DNA from: Achromobacter sp. Root83
GTDB lineage: Bacteria; Pseudomonadota; Gammaproteobacteria; Burkholderiales; Burkholderiaceae_B
Reading direction: 5' to 3'
Length of the DNA stretch: 64,000 nucleotides
NCBI RefSeq assembly: GCF_001428845.1
Contig: NZ_LMIU01000028.1
Location: forward strand, 62,001 to 126,000
Shown: positions 63,227-64,000 of the stretch, one piece after another
How the letters are laid out: every line of letters starts with the position of its first letter
Numbering within the stretch: position 1 is the first letter of the stretch
Program-made: the position numbers and the translations under genes
The notes under the pieces: generated by a model
The model's input: the letters and a program-made list of their open reading frames with translations, nothing else
Told to the model about the DNA's origin: nothing
The model's database searches: none

Positions 63227-63841
63227 CTAGTGTGCCAGCAGTTTGTCGCGCGACTGCTCCGCCCTGGACGCGCCGATGGCGGACTCCACTTGCTTCACCT
63301 CTTCGGGCGGCGGCAATACCGCCGGAAAGCCCAGCGATTCGATCCACAGCTCCCGCGACCAGCCCTGCGTGTGATACAGGTGATGGTCCTCGTCGGTCGC
63401 CACGGCGTCGTACGCCTGCTTGAGGATCTTGGCTTCCTGGCCGGTATGCTGGTCGGCGATCATGCCGATCAGCGCCCAGTTCGCATGGTCCTTGGTTTCG
63501 GCCAGCACCACGCATTCGGTCGCCACCAGTTGCGCGGCATCCGGGTCGCCGGCGCTGAGCGCCATCTTCATGGCCTTGACCAGGGATTCGCCCAGATGGC
63601 GGACCACGTCGCGGCCGGGCGACTTCGCCTCGGGATCGAGCTTCAACTGTTCGAGTACGGTCAGCAGCACGCGGCGATGCGTGCGGGTTTCTTCCAGGTA
63701 GCCCAGCCATTCCTTCTTCAGGTCGTCATTGACGGCACAGGTCACGGCGGTCTCGTAGACGGTCAGGCCTCCGATCTCGGTTTCCAGCGCCTGATACAGC
63801 AGTTCCCGGATTTGCCGGGTGTTTCCTGCTTTGCGTTTCAT
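63227..63841 (-). CDS. Ferritin-like four-helix-bundle protein
   Basis: A 204-residue, helical protein: LLYQALETEIGGLTVYETAVTCAVNDDLKKEWLGYLEETRTHRRVLL, then a long helix and ECVVLAETKDHANWALIGMIADQHTGQEAKILKQAYDAVATDEDHHLYHTQGW. Repeated Glu and Glu/His positions (E20, E30, E51/H55, E109, E115, E151/H153) suggest a di-iron ferritin-like bundle, although the canonical ExxH spacing is not exact. AAGGAG precedes ATG 63841. It is read with katE, so a role in iron or peroxide protection is likely. The tail (residues 175-204) is unrelated and probably disordered. Confidence 0.7.
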   Translation of the reverse strand: MKRKAGNTRQIRELLYQALETEIGGLTVYETAVTCAVNDDLKKEWLGYLEETRTHRRVLLTVLEQLKLDPEAKSPGRDVVRHLGESLVKAMKMALSAGDPDAAQLVATECVVLAETKDHANWALIGMIADQHTGQEAKILKQAYDAVATDEDHHLYHTQGWSRELWIESLGFPAVLPPPEEVKQVESAIGASRAEQSRDKLLAH

Positions 63842-64000
63842 AGGGTGCTCCTTGTCTCTTGGGCATCGGCGATGAGCCCCCACGGACGGACGGTCTTTGG
63901 GGAACGAAGCGGGTTCCCAGCAATCGCCATGCCCGGGCAGGTCCGGCGGCGAAGGCGAGCGCTCGCGTCCGTACACCCGGCAGGCGGCGTCCGGCCGCGA

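Noticed and set aside
1..64000. CRISPR array, tRNA, rRNA, IS element, integrase or phage genes
   Set aside because: No regularly spaced repeats, no cloverleaf or terminal inverted repeats around a transposase, and no recognisable mobility gene were seen on reading the window.

Overview
The window is GC-rich and gene-dense. It carries three separate TctC/Bug-type (tripartite tricarboxylate transporter) solute receptors, many GntR/LysR regulators and a complete membrane-bound nitrate reductase locus. This combination points to a beta-proteobacterium of the Alcaligenaceae (Achromobacter/Bordetella type). The assignment is inferred from gene content; no rRNA or other taxonomic marker is present. 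I saw no tRNA, CRISPR array, transposase or integrase.

Layout. 1-1288: start of a phosphoglycolate phosphatase (off the left edge), then an AraC-type regulator overlapping a VOC protein. 1307-8674: two facing catabolic clusters, GntR | DapA-like lyase + Bug receptor, and Bug receptor + RraA-like aldolase + IlvD/Edd sugar-acid dehydratase | GntR; both GntR genes have inverted-repeat operators beside them. 8684-16676: Asp-box (sialidase-like) protein, small Adhesin_E-like protein, O-acetylhomoserine sulfhydrylase, class V aminotransferase, and a polar amino-acid ABC receptor with a fused double permease but no ATPase. 16702-20581: ubiUVT for oxygen-independent ubiquinone synthesis (with an FNR/ANR-like box), a tautomerase and a LysR regulator.

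20634-37304 is the anaerobic nitrate-respiration block. On the minus strand it reads narK1-narK2-narG-narH-narJ-narI-ppiC-moaA-can-mobB-narX-narL: nitrate uptake, the reductase, its assembly and molybdenum-cofactor genes, a carbonic anhydrase, and the nitrate-sensing two-component system. Divergently, nnrS lies behind an FNR-like box and a near-perfect NsrR (nitric-oxide repressor) operator. Together with ubiUVT this forms a coherent low-oxygen module.

37345-42107: a PanE/ApbA-like reductase, a second RraA-like protein and a third Bug receptor, controlled by a divergent LysR gene; then an acidic coiled-coil protein of unknown function. 42259-49592: an mdtABC-type RND pump operon. 49792-55519: an unusual three-gene protease/peptidoglycan-hydrolase cassette (M15-type peptidase; a 993-residue PGRP-amidase / alpha-beta hydrolase / caspase fusion; an HExxH metallopeptidase) set between two efflux operons. 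It is the best candidate for an undescribed system here. 55792-60078: an efflux operon (OprM/NodT-type lipoprotein, EmrA/AaeA-type adaptor, FUSC-type membrane protein, transporter-suffix protein). 60145-63841: a SYLF lipid-binding protein, large-subunit catalase KatE and a ferritin-like protein.

No gene-free stretch exceeds 300 bases. The longest are 2033-2311, 55520-55791 and 35793-36035; the first and third hold regulatory sites, and 55520-55791 holds only one dyad.
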